Shown: piece by piece, positions 43,529 through 54,412 of the stretch
How positions within the stretch are numbered: position 1 is the first letter of the stretch
Layout of the letters: the number at the start of each line of letters is the position of its first letter
Assembly (NCBI GenBank): GCA_032718565.1
Contig: JAVGVS010000024.1
Location: 392,952 to 456,951 of the forward strand
Length of the DNA stretch: 64,000 nt
Reading direction: 5' to 3'
DNA from: Distichodus sexfasciatus
Lineage: Eukaryota; Chordata; Actinopteri; Characiformes; Distichodontidae
Notes under the pieces: model-generated
What the model saw: the letters and a program-made list of their open reading frames with translations, nothing else
Told to the model about the DNA's origin: nothing
Database searches by the model: none
Position numbers and translations under genes: made by a program

Positions 43529-44378
43529 AGGGCTTGTTTACACGTGTAGATATTTTTTATAAACACATTTTTAAAAACATTTGGGCCTTTCGTTTACACG
43601 CAAACAGAGTTTGAGCCACCTCAAACAGATATTAAAAAAAAAAAAAAATCAAAGTGAACTTTTCAAAACACTGGATTTTCTGTGAAACGATGACGTGTTT
43701 AGTTCTATAGTACGTGACAGAAAATGCATTAGCATCAGCCGTGCGACATTTTGAATACAGTTGGTTTGGCTGATCGTTATCGGAACCGGAAGTCGTGTCA
43801 TTCGTTGTTTGGTCGTTTCCAGGATTCTGATTGGTTAACATGGCTTTATGCTTCTACGCTGCCACCTATAATTTTGGCAGGCACATAACAGCTCTTGATG
43901 GCGTATTTATGCAGACTGTGTAAATGAATACTTTTTGGAAAACGATCCGGTGTAAACAAGGATTCATTCATTTATTACCTGAACCTCTTAATATCAGTGG
44001 GGTCCTGGCGGGGACCAGAGCCTATACCGGCAACTGCGGCCGCAATATGGGGAACAGGCAGGCCTTGGGCAGGCAGCAACACACCGCAGGGCACACACAC
44101 ACTCACATTCACACCTTACGGTGCCAATTTAGAGTCACCAATTAACCTATATTGCATGCTTTTGGACTGTGGGAAGGAAACTGGAGCACCTGGAGAAAAC
44201 CCACCCGAACAAGAGGGGAGAGCATGCAAACTCAACACAGTCGACCTGGGGATTGAACCCAGGACCTTCTCGCCGGGAGGTGGTAGTAATAACCACTGTG
44301 CCACCAGGCCGCCCAGTAAACAAGGATATTTTTGAAAACAAAGAGAGGGAAATTGCCGCTATGTGTAAACGTGGCTAG
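43529..44378. mobile_element. MITE hosting a SINE-2 insertion
   Basis: Left AGGGCTTGTTTACACGTGTA, right ATGTGTAAACGTGGCTAG (inverted tip). Inner motifs TATAAACACATTTTTAAAAAC and TTTTTGGAAAACGATCCGG are shared with copies at 22028 and 9560. Excluding the SINE and its duplicated target, about 486 bp. No transposase frame. Confidence 0.83.
43964..44315 (-). mobile_element. SINE-2 with a 12-bp target-site duplication
   Basis: Tail at the left (TCATTCATTTATTACCTG), head at the right (TGTGCCACCAGGCCGCC). GTAAACAAGGAT occurs at 43952-43963 and 44316-44327, a perfect direct repeat bracketing the element as expected from LINE-mediated insertion. Body landmarks CCAATTTAGAGTCACC and CTTTTGGACTGTGGG present. 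Confidence 0.95.
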
Positions 44379-45975
44379 TTTCTTACAGTGGAAGGTCTGG
44401 AAGTTAAATTCTGGAAAAACCCACATTTCAAACCACTATCTTGAAATTTCAAATATCTAGTGGACAGATCCAGTCTAAGTAAGAAAGTAAGAAACCTTCA
44501 GCTGAAAGTCCCACTGTACTACATGGTTTTTCTTCCTTTCTGAGAAGTAATTATCTTGAAACGACTTTTCAACCCTTGTCACGAGCTTTCCAGCTTTATG
44601 CAATTAGATATTGACCCTGCTGTACATTATACTTGGGCATGAATTGAGTTGTGAATTACTAGGATCGCAGAGAACAGGATTTCACCTTGGTTTCTTTCAT
44701 GCTTTCACACTTTCCTCATGTCTTTGACAGTCTGTAATTTCTTCTCCACATTATGGCTCAGGCAGCAGTTAGTGACAGAGACGTCTACGCAGATGATGTA
44801 GTCCTCGTGTCATTTTACAGCATTCTCTGTATACATCTGTAAAGGTCTGGTTTGATGGTAGCATGAGAGGAGTTACTTCAAGTCTAGAACAAGTTAGACA
44901 ACAAAAAAACATTGTATTTTTTCAGAAGAAACAGAGCCAATAGCATGTCAAAACATAATAATGCATTGAGAATGCGCATGTACGTTCTGCGACTGGAGGT
45001 GGCTAGGAGCTGTGATAGTAAAAGCTGCAGATAAAGGAGCGTGAGCGAGCACGTCGTTATAACAATGACGTGGGACCTTGACGAGAATTCCTAATGAGTT
45101 ATGCTGCCTTCCAGGCCACTGTTTTGCCAGTGGCGAGGGCTTCTCATCAATCATCCCTCTAGCCTCTGAACGCTAATGTAAAATACAGAGCAGATGCTCA
45201 GCAAAGCCAGCCAAAAGCCCATTATACCATCTGTAATGAAATCAAATATTTGACAGAACCATTCTCTGGGTGGTCTTGAGCCTCCATCTCCAGTCCTTTA
45301 ATAAAAGCTGGGAAATGATCTTTTTTTTAAGGCTTCCTTTCCACTTCTTGTGAGCCATAACCTCATGTATTGCCTTTTTCCCACCCTCCCTGGAGACTGT
45401 GTTAATAATTATGATCGTTAAAATAATAATTAGCTATGGATTCATGGTGACCAATTTCTACCTCCTCCCCAATAAATTGATGTATGGTTTAAAATGAAAT
45501 CATTAAGATGGATGGCATGGTGATCTCTCCCATCTTGATACAACGAAAAAACGGCCGACGTGTTGACAGGTGACCACAGGTTAAACGGATTAGTTGGGGC
45601 CCAGCATGGCGGTAATTGAGACATTGAGGAGGATTAAAGGCAAAGTGACACCTGCCATGCCTTTGCCGGACAGCCTGGTAATGAAGTGAGAACAGACTGA
45701 TGACCAGCACCAGAGGTGGTGACATTTCTGGGAGTGAACATCTGACAAAGAAACTCAAAAAGGGAGCACTTCTGTTGATGAAATTGTTTGGTCGAGGAGG
45801 TTTTGATCGCAAAGTCGCAAACAAACTTGCCAAGCCAATTTGCTTCCATTGTTTTACTGTGTGGTCTATCAAGACTTAACAAGCTTATGAACTGGAATAG
45901 AACTGGAATATGAAATATTAACTAGAGATGCATTTCCGCGAGAAAACGCCAAAGTGATTGCTGAAGGTTTGTAGC
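44379..45975. other. Single-copy DNA; candidate conserved block 44940-45480
   Basis: 44940-45480 is complex, with CTTGACGAGAATTCCTAATG, GAACGCTAATGTAAAATAC, GTGTTAATAATTATGATCG and AAATAATAATTAGCTATGG. Opposing open frames at 45489-45882 (127 and 82 codons) lack domains. Confidence 0.38.
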
Positions 45976-46279
45976 TTATTCATTCATTATCTGAACTGCT
46001 TAATCCCAACTGGGGTCGCGGAGGCTGGAGCCTATCCCAGGAACTTACGGGCGCAAGAAGGGGAACAACCCAGGTCAGGCGCCAACACACTGCAGGGCAC
46101 ACACAACTTATAGCACCAATTTAGAGTCACCTACATTGAATGCTTTTGGACTGTGGGAGGAAACCGGAGCACCCGGAGGAAACCCATCGAACACAGAGCC
46201 ACGACCGACTTGGGGCTCGAAATTAGGACCTTCTTGATGTGAGGTTGCAGCGCTACCCACTGCGTCACCGCGCCACCCC
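45976..46279 (-). mobile_element. SINE-2 copy
   Basis: Left tail TTCATTCATTATCTGAACTG and CCAACTGGGGTCGCGGAGG; right head CACTGCGTCACCGCGCCACC. Small deletions relative to the 62698 copy, including part of the CACTCACA block. Confidence 0.92.
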
Positions 46280-47497
46280 AAATTTTGTAGCTGTGAAATC
46301 AAACTGGCCGTGTGGAAAGACTGAGACTAAAATGCACTGAAGTGAATGGGGAAAAACAAGGGATGATAAAAATAAGAAAAAGACAAGTGCGAGTTAAAAA
46401 TGATTCAGATGCATGTTCAGTGAGGTGGATAAGAACTGTGTTGACCTTTGTCACTTGGACACTTGAATCACATCGAATTTGGTCACGGTCCGCAGTTAAA
46501 TGATCAAATTTGAGCTCCATGTTATTCTCCATGTTAGGAAAAACGGGTGAAAAAATGGACAGAAATCGTGTGCATAATAAAAACGTGTATACAAGCACCC
46601 CATACTGCGACATTTTAGAGTTGCAACAAAGTTGCTAGCATAAAAACTGCTCACCGCAATCACATAATAAACCATGAACACAATGCAGCACCTACTATCG
46701 CAAAATGTCCATTTTACTCCACGCGAAAATCCCTCAAATCTCTTCAGCTTCATAATTCCCTTTATAGAGTCACTGATGCCTGACAATCCGGCTCTCCGTT
46801 ATGCCAGTAGCCTACACAAGCTCCTCCATTTAACAGTTTGAGACGATGAAAAGGAACCAGTGCCCTGGTGTACTTTCCATTTATTGGGGGAATGAGGTGT
46901 TGCAGTGGCCTTCACGCCAGAGTAATCAAATTAGCTCCAGTTGTTCTCGGTGTACGGGTAGAGTTTAATATTACCGCTTGCCTCAACCAGTTCTGGAATC
47001 TCAGGGGCCCTTTTACAGAACCCAGCCTGTGATGGTCTCAGGAGAGAGGGTGGAGAGAGAAAACGGCTTTGGGCTTTTTCTTCTGAGTTTGAACAGCCTT
47101 TCTATTAAAGCGCTGTGCACAAGACCCCCAGAGCAGTGGCCTTTAGCTAACACCTTGAAAGCTCTGCGATGATGGCCGTGACTGTATTTCAGCCCGAAGG
47201 TGTCAATACGGGACATAGACGTTCCTCAGAGGAAACTGAGGGCACAGAAGCAGAGCGACTCCATTGTGATGCCTTGTAATGTTAATAATGGTTTTCAACT
47301 TACCCTTTTAAATCCTTCTCTACAGTAAGCAAGATGGACTGGGAGATTTGTATCAGTCCTTTGTATCTGACGAATGACAGATTGTGGGTTCTTATGACCT
47401 TGTGGGGGCACTTGTAGCGAGCATAGTTTTCTAGACATGTACAGCTTGTATTAAAGACGCACGGTTTACAATCGAGACAATGTCCTCCCCGCAGAAA
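46280..47497. other. Single-copy DNA; candidate conserved block 46790-47230
   Basis: 46790-47230 is complex and repeat-free (GAGTAATCAAATTAGCTCC, TTCTATTAAAGCGCTGTGC). Frames of 64-104 codons occur on both strands without recognisable domains. Confidence 0.35.
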
Positions 47498-47580
47498 CTT
47501 CAGGTTAAGGCCCTTGCTCAGGGGTCCCACAGTCCAGCACTGCCTTTTAGCCTACCCTGTGGTTCGAGCCCTCAACCATT
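47498..47580 (-). mobile_element. SINE-3 fragment
   Basis: CAGGTTAAGGCCCTTGCTCAG and GTGGTTCGAGCCCTCAACC (B box inverse). The tail is absent. Confidence 0.68.
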
Positions 47581-47618
47581 CTGTCACAAGGTTCTCTCAG
47601 TTACTCACAGTTACAGTT

Positions 47619-47821
47619 AGGGGCGGTTGATAGCGTACCGATTAGGGCGTTCCCCCCCGAGCTGAAGGTTGCAGGTTCAAATCCAAGACCGGTAAAGGTA
47701 CCACTGAGGTACTCATGAGTAAGATACCATCCCCAAGCACTGCTGCCCATGTCAGCTGCCCACTGCTGTTTCACGGATGGGTCAAAATCATTTAGTGTGT
47801 TCACAAAGTCAAATAATCACA
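47619..47821 (+). mobile_element. SINE-1 copy
   Basis: Head GGGGCGGTTGATAGCGTACC, B box CAGGTTCAAATCC, body GGTACCACTGAGGTACTCAT and end TTCACGGATGGGTCAAAAT to GTTCACAAAGTCAAATAATC. Confidence 0.93.
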
Positions 47822-47861
47822 CTTTCGATGAAAAAGACAAGCATAAACTCTCTTCTCAGTT

Positions 47862-48206
47862 CTGTTTCTCAATGGTGCAACAAACTTCTCCTCACCATCA
47901 GAAGAATCCCTTGCTGTCTTCAAACATCGTCTGAAGACCTTCCTCTTTAAGGAGCACCTAGAGACCTACTTGCACTTTCCATTTATCGCTAGTTCTTGGT
48001 TTACTAAGCTTTTATTTACTGATGTTGACAGTATATTGTTAATTTTTGTTATGGAAGGGTTTGTAAAGTAACTCATCTGGCAGTAAGCAGCTATTAATTT
48101 ATGTCTGGGTTTACAAGCAGTTCTCTTGGCAGATTACAAAGCTCTGACGCACAGTATGTTTCTTTGAATAAGAGCCAAATGCCATAAATGTAGATGTAAA
48201 TCATTG
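47862..48206 (+). mobile_element. L2-like LINE 3' fragment
   Basis: Encodes ESLAVFKHRLKTFLFKEH, the same C-terminal block as at 7465-7525, preceded in a shifted frame by WCNKLLLTIRR. Ends with a decayed tail GAATAAGAGCCAAATGCC and AATGTAGATGTAAATC. Lies 40 bp after a SINE-1. Confidence 0.82.
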
Positions 48207-49951
48207 ATTTTCAATTAATAAGTTATGGATGCTACCTAAAGTAATTTATCCCTTCAGGCGAGGCTGGCTATGGCTTTTGAGATCAAGACTTTGTCGTTCC
48301 TCATGTCTCTTCTTCTGCAATCACTTATGAATCTGCAAAGCCATCAAAGAGTGTGCCAATAAGCCACACCGTCGCCAAACAGTTCCAGCCTCGTGAATAC
48401 CTGAGCAGCAAATAAATGCGATGAGGTGCCAATCACTGGCAAGGCCCCCACCGACCCAAGCAGGGGCTGTAATCCATAGATTGACATGCTTGCCTCATTG
48501 GCAACCACTTGAACAATTAAAACTGCATTAGCCTAATCATCTAGTGGAACCTCATATCACAACCGTAAACCCTCTGTAAATTTTATTTCTTTTCTTTTTT
48601 TTTTTTACACAGGGACGGTGCGGCTTCCCGGATCCATTAGATTGATATGAAAATAAGAGGAGGGGCTGTAATTTAATTGGAAAGGCTATAAGTGGATTGA
48701 GACGTATAGCATTCGTCTGATGGCTTTTTCAAAGCAAACACTTCACGGTGATGGGCAGGAAGATGCCTAATGAAGACTGGCACCAAGGATTTCTACTTCC
48801 TTATTTGCACATTTATCCTACAATCAAAGACCGTGCGTTGGGGCCAATCGGAACGCAGAAGAGGTGAGCTTAAAGGAGGACTCCTTGGCGAGCATCAGAG
48901 TTAATTTGTTGTGCAACGGAAACAAGTTTTCATGTCCCACGTGAGCCCGGATTCTGAAAAGGTTCTCCCGAGGGAAAGCGATTACATCCGAGATATCTGA
49001 ATGCCCGGATGTGCTTTATAATTGGATGCCCTTATTTGCCGTGACATGCAGGAGTGTGAAGGCAAAAAAATATGTGCCGGTGCTTGTTAATTAACCATCT
49101 GTTGGGTGCGTATCTTCAAGCTCTGCGCATAACAATAAATGTATGGTGTTTACTGCAAAAGTTAACAAGAAATCCGCTTCAAATTGGGCAAGTTAAACAG
49201 AAGGTGCCTGGTACTTAAGGAAAAGCCTGAATTAATGCGTAGCCTGCTTACATTTCTTTACCTTTGTTAAAGACCAACTGTACATTTTACAAGATTTAAA
49301 GGAGTTGTTGATGGTGTTTTGTTGGGTCATGTGATCTGCTATATCCTTGCATGATGTGTGTAAACAAATATTTGTGTGGTTTACTGAACCTTCATGCACC
49401 AGTTAAACCCTAATTAATGTAGATATGAGTCTCTTATACAAACATCAATTTTTACTACAGTAAATTAACTTTGAGTAACTTTCATAGTGATGTCCTAATT
49501 TTTTCTCTCAGGTGACAAGGCTTCCTGCTTAACCTCCTAAATCCCCGAGGAACCTAAACAACCTGTTAGAACATGGAAAGACAAAAAAAGCGCCAAGTTT
49601 TTCTTAAATCCTCCAAATTATACTGTGTTGATAAAACACACGCTTCAGATGTAAATATATCTTTGATTCGATTATTGTACATTGTTTCGCTTGGGATTAA
49701 AAGGGATTAAGACTGCCCCTACAGACTATAGTCCGTATTCTGAAGCTAAACAGATGTTCCTTTCACTTAATGGCCTTAAGGAAGTCAACTACCTTAAAAT
49801 AAAAGCCCTTCTTTAATGTGAGTTCTATGTGGGGTGCAAAATTTAATGGGTCCCGCTTGACGGTTACAGCAGTCATAACCCTAAAAACTCTCTTTTATTT
49901 GAATGCCAGCCAGCCTCGTCCCACTCAGGGCTGAAACTTGGAGCTGCCTGG
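48207..49951. other. Candidate conserved noncoding region (48225-49260)
   Basis: About 1 kb of complex, repeat-free DNA apart from a T-run at 48595-48606. Words include ACAATTAAAACTGCATTAGC, CCATTAGATTGATATG, CTGTAATTTAATTGG, GGCCAATCGG and TTGTTAATTAACCATC. No coding frame of note. 49261-49951 is AT-rich without clear features. Confidence 0.45.
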
Positions 49952-50205
49952 ATCACACACACACACACACAACTACAGGGACAGAACTTTTTCAGGGTGG
50001 TTGAGTATGCAAAGAGAGGAGGATGTGTCATTTAAAGCAATGACCCTATCGAAAATGCCTGATAGGTCACAGGTACAAGTGGAATGTAAATGGCCTTGGC
50101 TCAAAGGGGCTTTATCTTTCTGAACAATGAGGAGAATGCAGTATTGATGACTGTCAGAGACACACACACTTCTTTGTGGTTTTGTGTGTGTGTGTGTGTG
50201 TGTAT
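49952..50205. repeat. Short (AC)n and (GT)n microsatellites
   Basis: AC run at 49955-49971 and GT run at 50184-50203, the latter passing into TATATATA at the left edge of the Tc1 element. Confidence 0.9.
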
Positions 50206-50210
50206 ATATA

Positions 50211-50789
50211 CAGTACTGTGCAAAAGTTTTAGGCAGGTGTGAAAAAATGCTGTAAACAAAGAATGCTTTCAGAAATATAAATAATGATTGTTTATTTTTA
50301 TCAATTTACAAAATGCAAAGTGAGCGAACAAAAGAAAAATCTAAATCAAATCAATATTTGGTGTTACTACCTTTTGCCTTCAAACCAGCATCAATTCTTA
50401 TAGGTACACATGCACAAAGTCAGGGGGTTTGTAGGATTGTAGTCATTATATTATTTTGTAGTCATTATATTATTTTGTAGGATTATAGTCATTATATTAT
50501 TTTGTAGGATTGTAGGATTATAGATCTGTGGTTAGTTCTCCAAGATGTTTGGAACAACCTACCAGCCGAGTTCCTTCAAAAACTGTGTGCAAGTGAACCT
50601 AGAAGAATTGATGCTGTTTTGAAGGCAAAGGGTGGTCACACCAAATATTGATTTGATTTAGATTTCTCTTTTGTTCATTCACTGCATTTTGTTGATTGAT
50701 GAAAATAAATGATTAACACTTCCATTTCTGAAAGCATTCTTTGTTGACAGCATTTTTTCACACCTGCCTAAAACGTTTGCACAGTACTA
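50211..50789. mobile_element. Internally deleted Tc1/mariner element
   Basis: Inverted ends CAGTACTGTGCAAAAG and CGTTTGCACAGTACTA, with long subterminal inverted arms (TTAGGCAGGTGTGAAAAAAT and CATTTTTTCACACCTGCC; AGAATGCTTTCAGAAATA and TTTCTGAAAGCATTCTTTG). Flanking TA fits the Tc1/mariner target. Most of the transposase gene is gone; a tandem CATTATATTATTTTGTAG array (50440-50515) fills the deletion point. Confidence 0.93.
50523..50651 (+). pseudogene. Tc1-like transposase C-terminal remnant
   Basis: 42 codons to a TGA at 50649-50651, including LQDVWNNLPAEFLQKL and RRIDAVLKAKGGHTKY, the recognisable tail of a Tc1-family DDE transposase. The DNA-binding region and the catalytic triad are absent, so it is inactive. 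Confidence 0.92.
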
Positions 50790-50989
50790 TATATATATAT
50801 ATATGTATAAGCCTGATGGTGTCACAGCGGGCGTGAGCCATTTGTTCTGCTCTGAGAAACGTTGAGACTTTTCTGTGTGTCAGATGCACACAGAAAAATT
50901 GTATTTTAATCTGATTGCATAAAAAGGACACATACAAAGCCAGACACACAGTTTAGATTTGGACCAAATGTGATACCTGTTAAGGGGGG

Positions 50990-51206
50990 GCGTTATGACC
51001 TCAAATTAATATCTCGATTAACTGATCATTTTACCTTCATAATGATTAATTAACATTTTCTTTGGTTTCTTTCTGCCCTCATACATAGTTTACAAGGCTT
51101 GTACTGTAAATATGCTCAACTGAAATAACAGATAAAGACAATATTTTGCCAATTAAGTGTTCTGCATTACGACTTTGATACATTTTCGATTAATTGCCCA
51201 GCCTTA
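50990..51206. mobile_element. DNA-transposon fragment, family of 21067-21240
   Basis: GTTATGACCTCAAATTAATA at the left, CTGTAAATATGCTCAACTG in the middle, and CGATTAATTGCCCAGCC at the right. Tips resemble GGCTGGGCGATAT-type non-autonomous elements. Confidence 0.62.
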
Positions 51207-52412
51207 ATGCTGACCCTTTCGTTATTTCACTGTCCACTGCCGCGTTTTCAAATGTGCCGTTTAAACTCCACGCCCAGCATTAAACTGAGCGACACTTCCT
51301 CTATAAGTAAAGATGAACTCATTCCAAAAACGCTTTCCATTACCTCAAAGCGTAATGTTTCGCTCCCTCTTAACATGCACTCTAAATAATGGATGTTCTC
51401 TACCCAATTCAAAAAAAAAGTCCCTGCGATTTAGTTTACGTCGCTCCAGCCATTCTGCTCTGCGTTCCGCGTTTAGCCAACGTAAAATAAATGAATGCGG
51501 AGTGGCGATGTGGCACTATAAAACAAAGGCTGATGTTTTATTAAATTATTATTTTTGAGGATTTTTTACAAGGGCGCCCTCACCAGCTCTGAGGGCGCCC
51601 TCACCGGCAAGAGGCTCTGTCTGCCGTCTGCCAGCCGCAATGCAGCACTGGCCCCGGGCCTGTCGTAATTAATGGCGTTCTAAGTGAATGATTGATATGG
51701 CTGACTCTCGCGAGGAGCCTATCCGTTTTTCCGATCAATCACCCGGTGTCAAAATCCGATCGGCGATTAATAATTAAGCCCGTTCAGGCGGCTCTTCTCG
51801 GTGCCCGCTCCTCTCGTTCGGTCTAGGAGGGATTGTGTCACTGTAGCTAGAAAAAGACACTGACAAAGCTATCTATATTGTATATATATAAAAATTACTA
51901 ATCACTTAAATTGACTAAGAAGTGATCAGAATTAAGTCGTTCACACACATGCTCAATTTCCCACATGATAACTTCAGTCTTCGTCAGTGGTTTTCGGATG
52001 GAGCTCTGAGTACAAAGCAATTCTAGGAGTGGCGTTTGAGTGACAGCCATAATTACAGGAAGTGGCCCTTATTACTCTCTAATGCCAGCAGTTTTGGGGA
52101 CGTTAGAATGGAAATGAAATGTGATTTCATCACCGCTAATGCCTTTTGCCACACTGGAAAGTAAATGTGACACCACAAATGTGGCTACTCACTCAACAAT
52201 CCGTATTCTCTGCGGCTGCCTTGTGGTAAAGCACTTGGCTTTAAATTGGAGCTTTTAGGTTTACTATTAAATTCTATCCTGCCTCCAAAAGTACCACCAC
52301 TGACGGCCCCTTTGTGAGACCTTTAATCCCCCTTTTTTTTAAAAAAAAAGTCGGAAATGTATTTAGGAACTGTAATGTATCAGTGTAGATTATATATTTA
52401 CACCTACACTTG
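51207..52412. other. Single-copy DNA; candidate conserved block 51560-51840
   Basis: 51560-51840 is GC-balanced and complex, containing a duplicated GAGGGCGCCCTCACC motif (51571-51605), then GTCGTAATTAATGGCG and GGCGATTAATAATTAAGCCC. The remainder is unassigned; poly-T/poly-A at 52333-52349. Confidence 0.42.
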
Positions 52413-53335
52413 GTAGTGTTGCAGTTCTCGAGATCAGTATTTAAAAGTCTTGGTCTTGTCTCGGACTCGGCCGTATTTGTACTCGGTCTTGACATGGACT
52501 CGAACGAAGAGGTCTTAGGATTTTATTTTGACACCACTGGAGACCACAACTCTGAGAATATTACTATTAAAGCTCTTTTAGATTGACGCAGGCATTTTGC
52601 TTTGTTTATTAATTAGTGTTTTAATAACTCAGAATCCCTTTAACTTACAGAAACCACACACATACCATCAGAATCACAAGACTTTGAACGTACCAGACAT
52701 TATATTCATTCCTCTGTATGTGAAACTATGTATTTCTGTGTAATTTTGTGCACAAAAACTGAAGTTATTGTATAAAAATGTATCAATTACATATTTTGCA
52801 ATGTAAACACACACATTAGCGCTAGCAACTCTCATATGGAACGCCATCATGGACAAAAATGTGGTTCTCTTCCAGAAAGACCAAAAGCAGCTCATTTTAT
52901 AGGCCACAATGATATAAATCAGCACAAAATTACCCAATTTTCAATTGATCAGAAAATATTTTTCCCATTTTCTAATGTTAGAGAGTAATCAATAGGGGAA
53001 ATAAATATAGCACTAACATTCACCTGCACTAACGTTATTTTTCTTCACAGCACTAAGCCCTAGAATGTCTCTGCATAAATATGTAAATCAATAAAACAGT
53101 GAGTTTGGTCTTGAGCAGGTTCACTGTGGTTATGTGATCAGTTTGGATTTGAAGTGATTTCCTCATTATAGATATGTTAGAGAGAAAAACTGAATAAAAA
53201 TGTTCAATGTTGCTTAGGCTTTGCATGTTCCACTTATTTGTCATGGGGTGTAAAACGTGCACGTCCCACCCTGGTGTTGGTCTCGGACCTACAAAGTCTT
53301 AGTCTGGTCTCAGTCTCGGAGGTCATGACCACAGC
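52413..53335. mobile_element. hAT-D copy, about 0.92 kb
   Basis: Begins TAGTGTTGCAGTTCTCGAG, then GTCTTGTCTCGGACTCGG; ends with TCTCGGACCTACAAAGTC, GGTCTCAGTCTCGGAGG and GACCACAGCA. The interior matches 38390-38800 and 26866-27080. Two minus-strand frames here have cousins at 38615 but change length between copies. hAT assignment follows the 8-bp duplication of the 37138 copy. Confidence 0.8.
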
Positions 53336-53564
53336 AATTTAGCTTATTAAACTTGAACTCCTGAAATATGAAATGTATAGCAATTTAAACAAGCAAGGCT
53401 AAGTGCAAATAAAACTTCTACAAATACTTCCTTTCCCAACTGTAACTACAGAAATATAATAATTTAGCATTAATAAACCTGTCCAAATTCTAAGGATTTT
53501 AAAAAGACAAGAGCCTTAATGACATCAGTCGTCCCCTTCCACTATTACTACCAAACTCCAATTA

Positions 53565-53720
53565 CAATTACAGCATTTAGCAGACGCTCTTTTCCAGACT
53601 GTCCATTATTCCATTTCCAAATTCCAGGCACATTTTGTTCCTGAGAGTAACTTGGGTTAAGGGTCTTGCTCAGCGTCCCTCTGATGGTACTGCTGGAGTT
53701 GGACTTTTCAATCAAATCCA
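53565..53720 (-). mobile_element. SINE-3 copy, head decayed
   Basis: Tail at the left (TTACAGCATTTAGCAGACGC), middle GGGTTAAGGGTCTTGCTCAG. The tRNA-like head is hardly recognisable. Confidence 0.8.
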
Positions 53721-54048
53721 GTTTATACACATAATAAACATTTCACTATTTTCGGGTATTTAACAACGTCCAGCCCGGAAGAACACTCGGTCTGAACCGA
53801 TACTGGCTATTTGTGCCGTCACACGTAAACAACTTCTTGCACTAAGAAGCTAGCGATTAGACATGTTCCATTTGGAATTACCACCGTGAGCGATTTCTAT
53901 TCCAGACGCTCCGTTACGGATGAGAAAGCAGGACTGAGAGGCAAATGCAAGCCCTCTTTACCATCCTTCACAGCTCACTTCAGCCTCGTTTTGGAGGCTA
54001 AACACTTGCTGTTGTTTCTTCCGTTTCTTCCCAACACTGCCAAGGAAG
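53721..54048. other. Single-copy noncoding DNA
   Basis: No repeat recognised; 85-codon plus frame beginning at 53886 has no domain. Confidence 0.4.
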
Positions 54049-54412
54049 TAGTGTTGGGGAAGCTACTTTTAAACGGTAGCTTTTCAAGCTATGAGCTACT
54101 TCTGATTTATGGTTACAACCAAGCTAGTGTATATAGTAGTTAGCTACATTACAAGCTGCACAGAAACAATACCAAACTACATTCACGCTATTTCACGGCC
54201 ACACTTTCTTGGTCTTATCTTCACCAAGGTGGGCTTAGTCCTCCGACTCTATCTCGCAGTCGCACCATAATGCAACGAGCATACACTTTGGAGTCCCAAT
54301 AATATTTTCCCTGCTATATCACTGGTCTTAAACAGCTACAGCATTTTAAAAAGTAGACCCACAGAAAATGTAAAGTTAGTATCATCATTACTTGTAGTTA
54401 GCTACTCCCCAT
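54049..54412. mobile_element. hAT-like element with AGCTACTTTT ends
   Basis: Left AGTGTTGGGGAAGCTACTTT and GTAGCTTTTCAAGCTATGAG; right CTTGTAGTTAGCTACTCCCC, inverted but diverged. Such tips are widespread in teleost non-autonomous hAT elements. The interior (54190-54300) is not typical and may be captured. Confidence 0.65.

Noticed and set aside
45489..45872. 127-codon minus-strand frame
   Set aside because: No domain, no biased codon use by eye, and an overlapping 82-codon frame on the same strand.
46312..46786. Opposing frames of 63-104 codons that could be a small gene
   Set aside because: No domain on either strand and no support from neighbouring features.
52674..52937. Gene family suggested by similar minus-strand proteins at 38615-38842 and 52674-52937
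   Set aside because: Both lie in copies of one transposon interior and differ by frame-changing indels at their ends; treated as repeat similarity, though listed as a check under findings.
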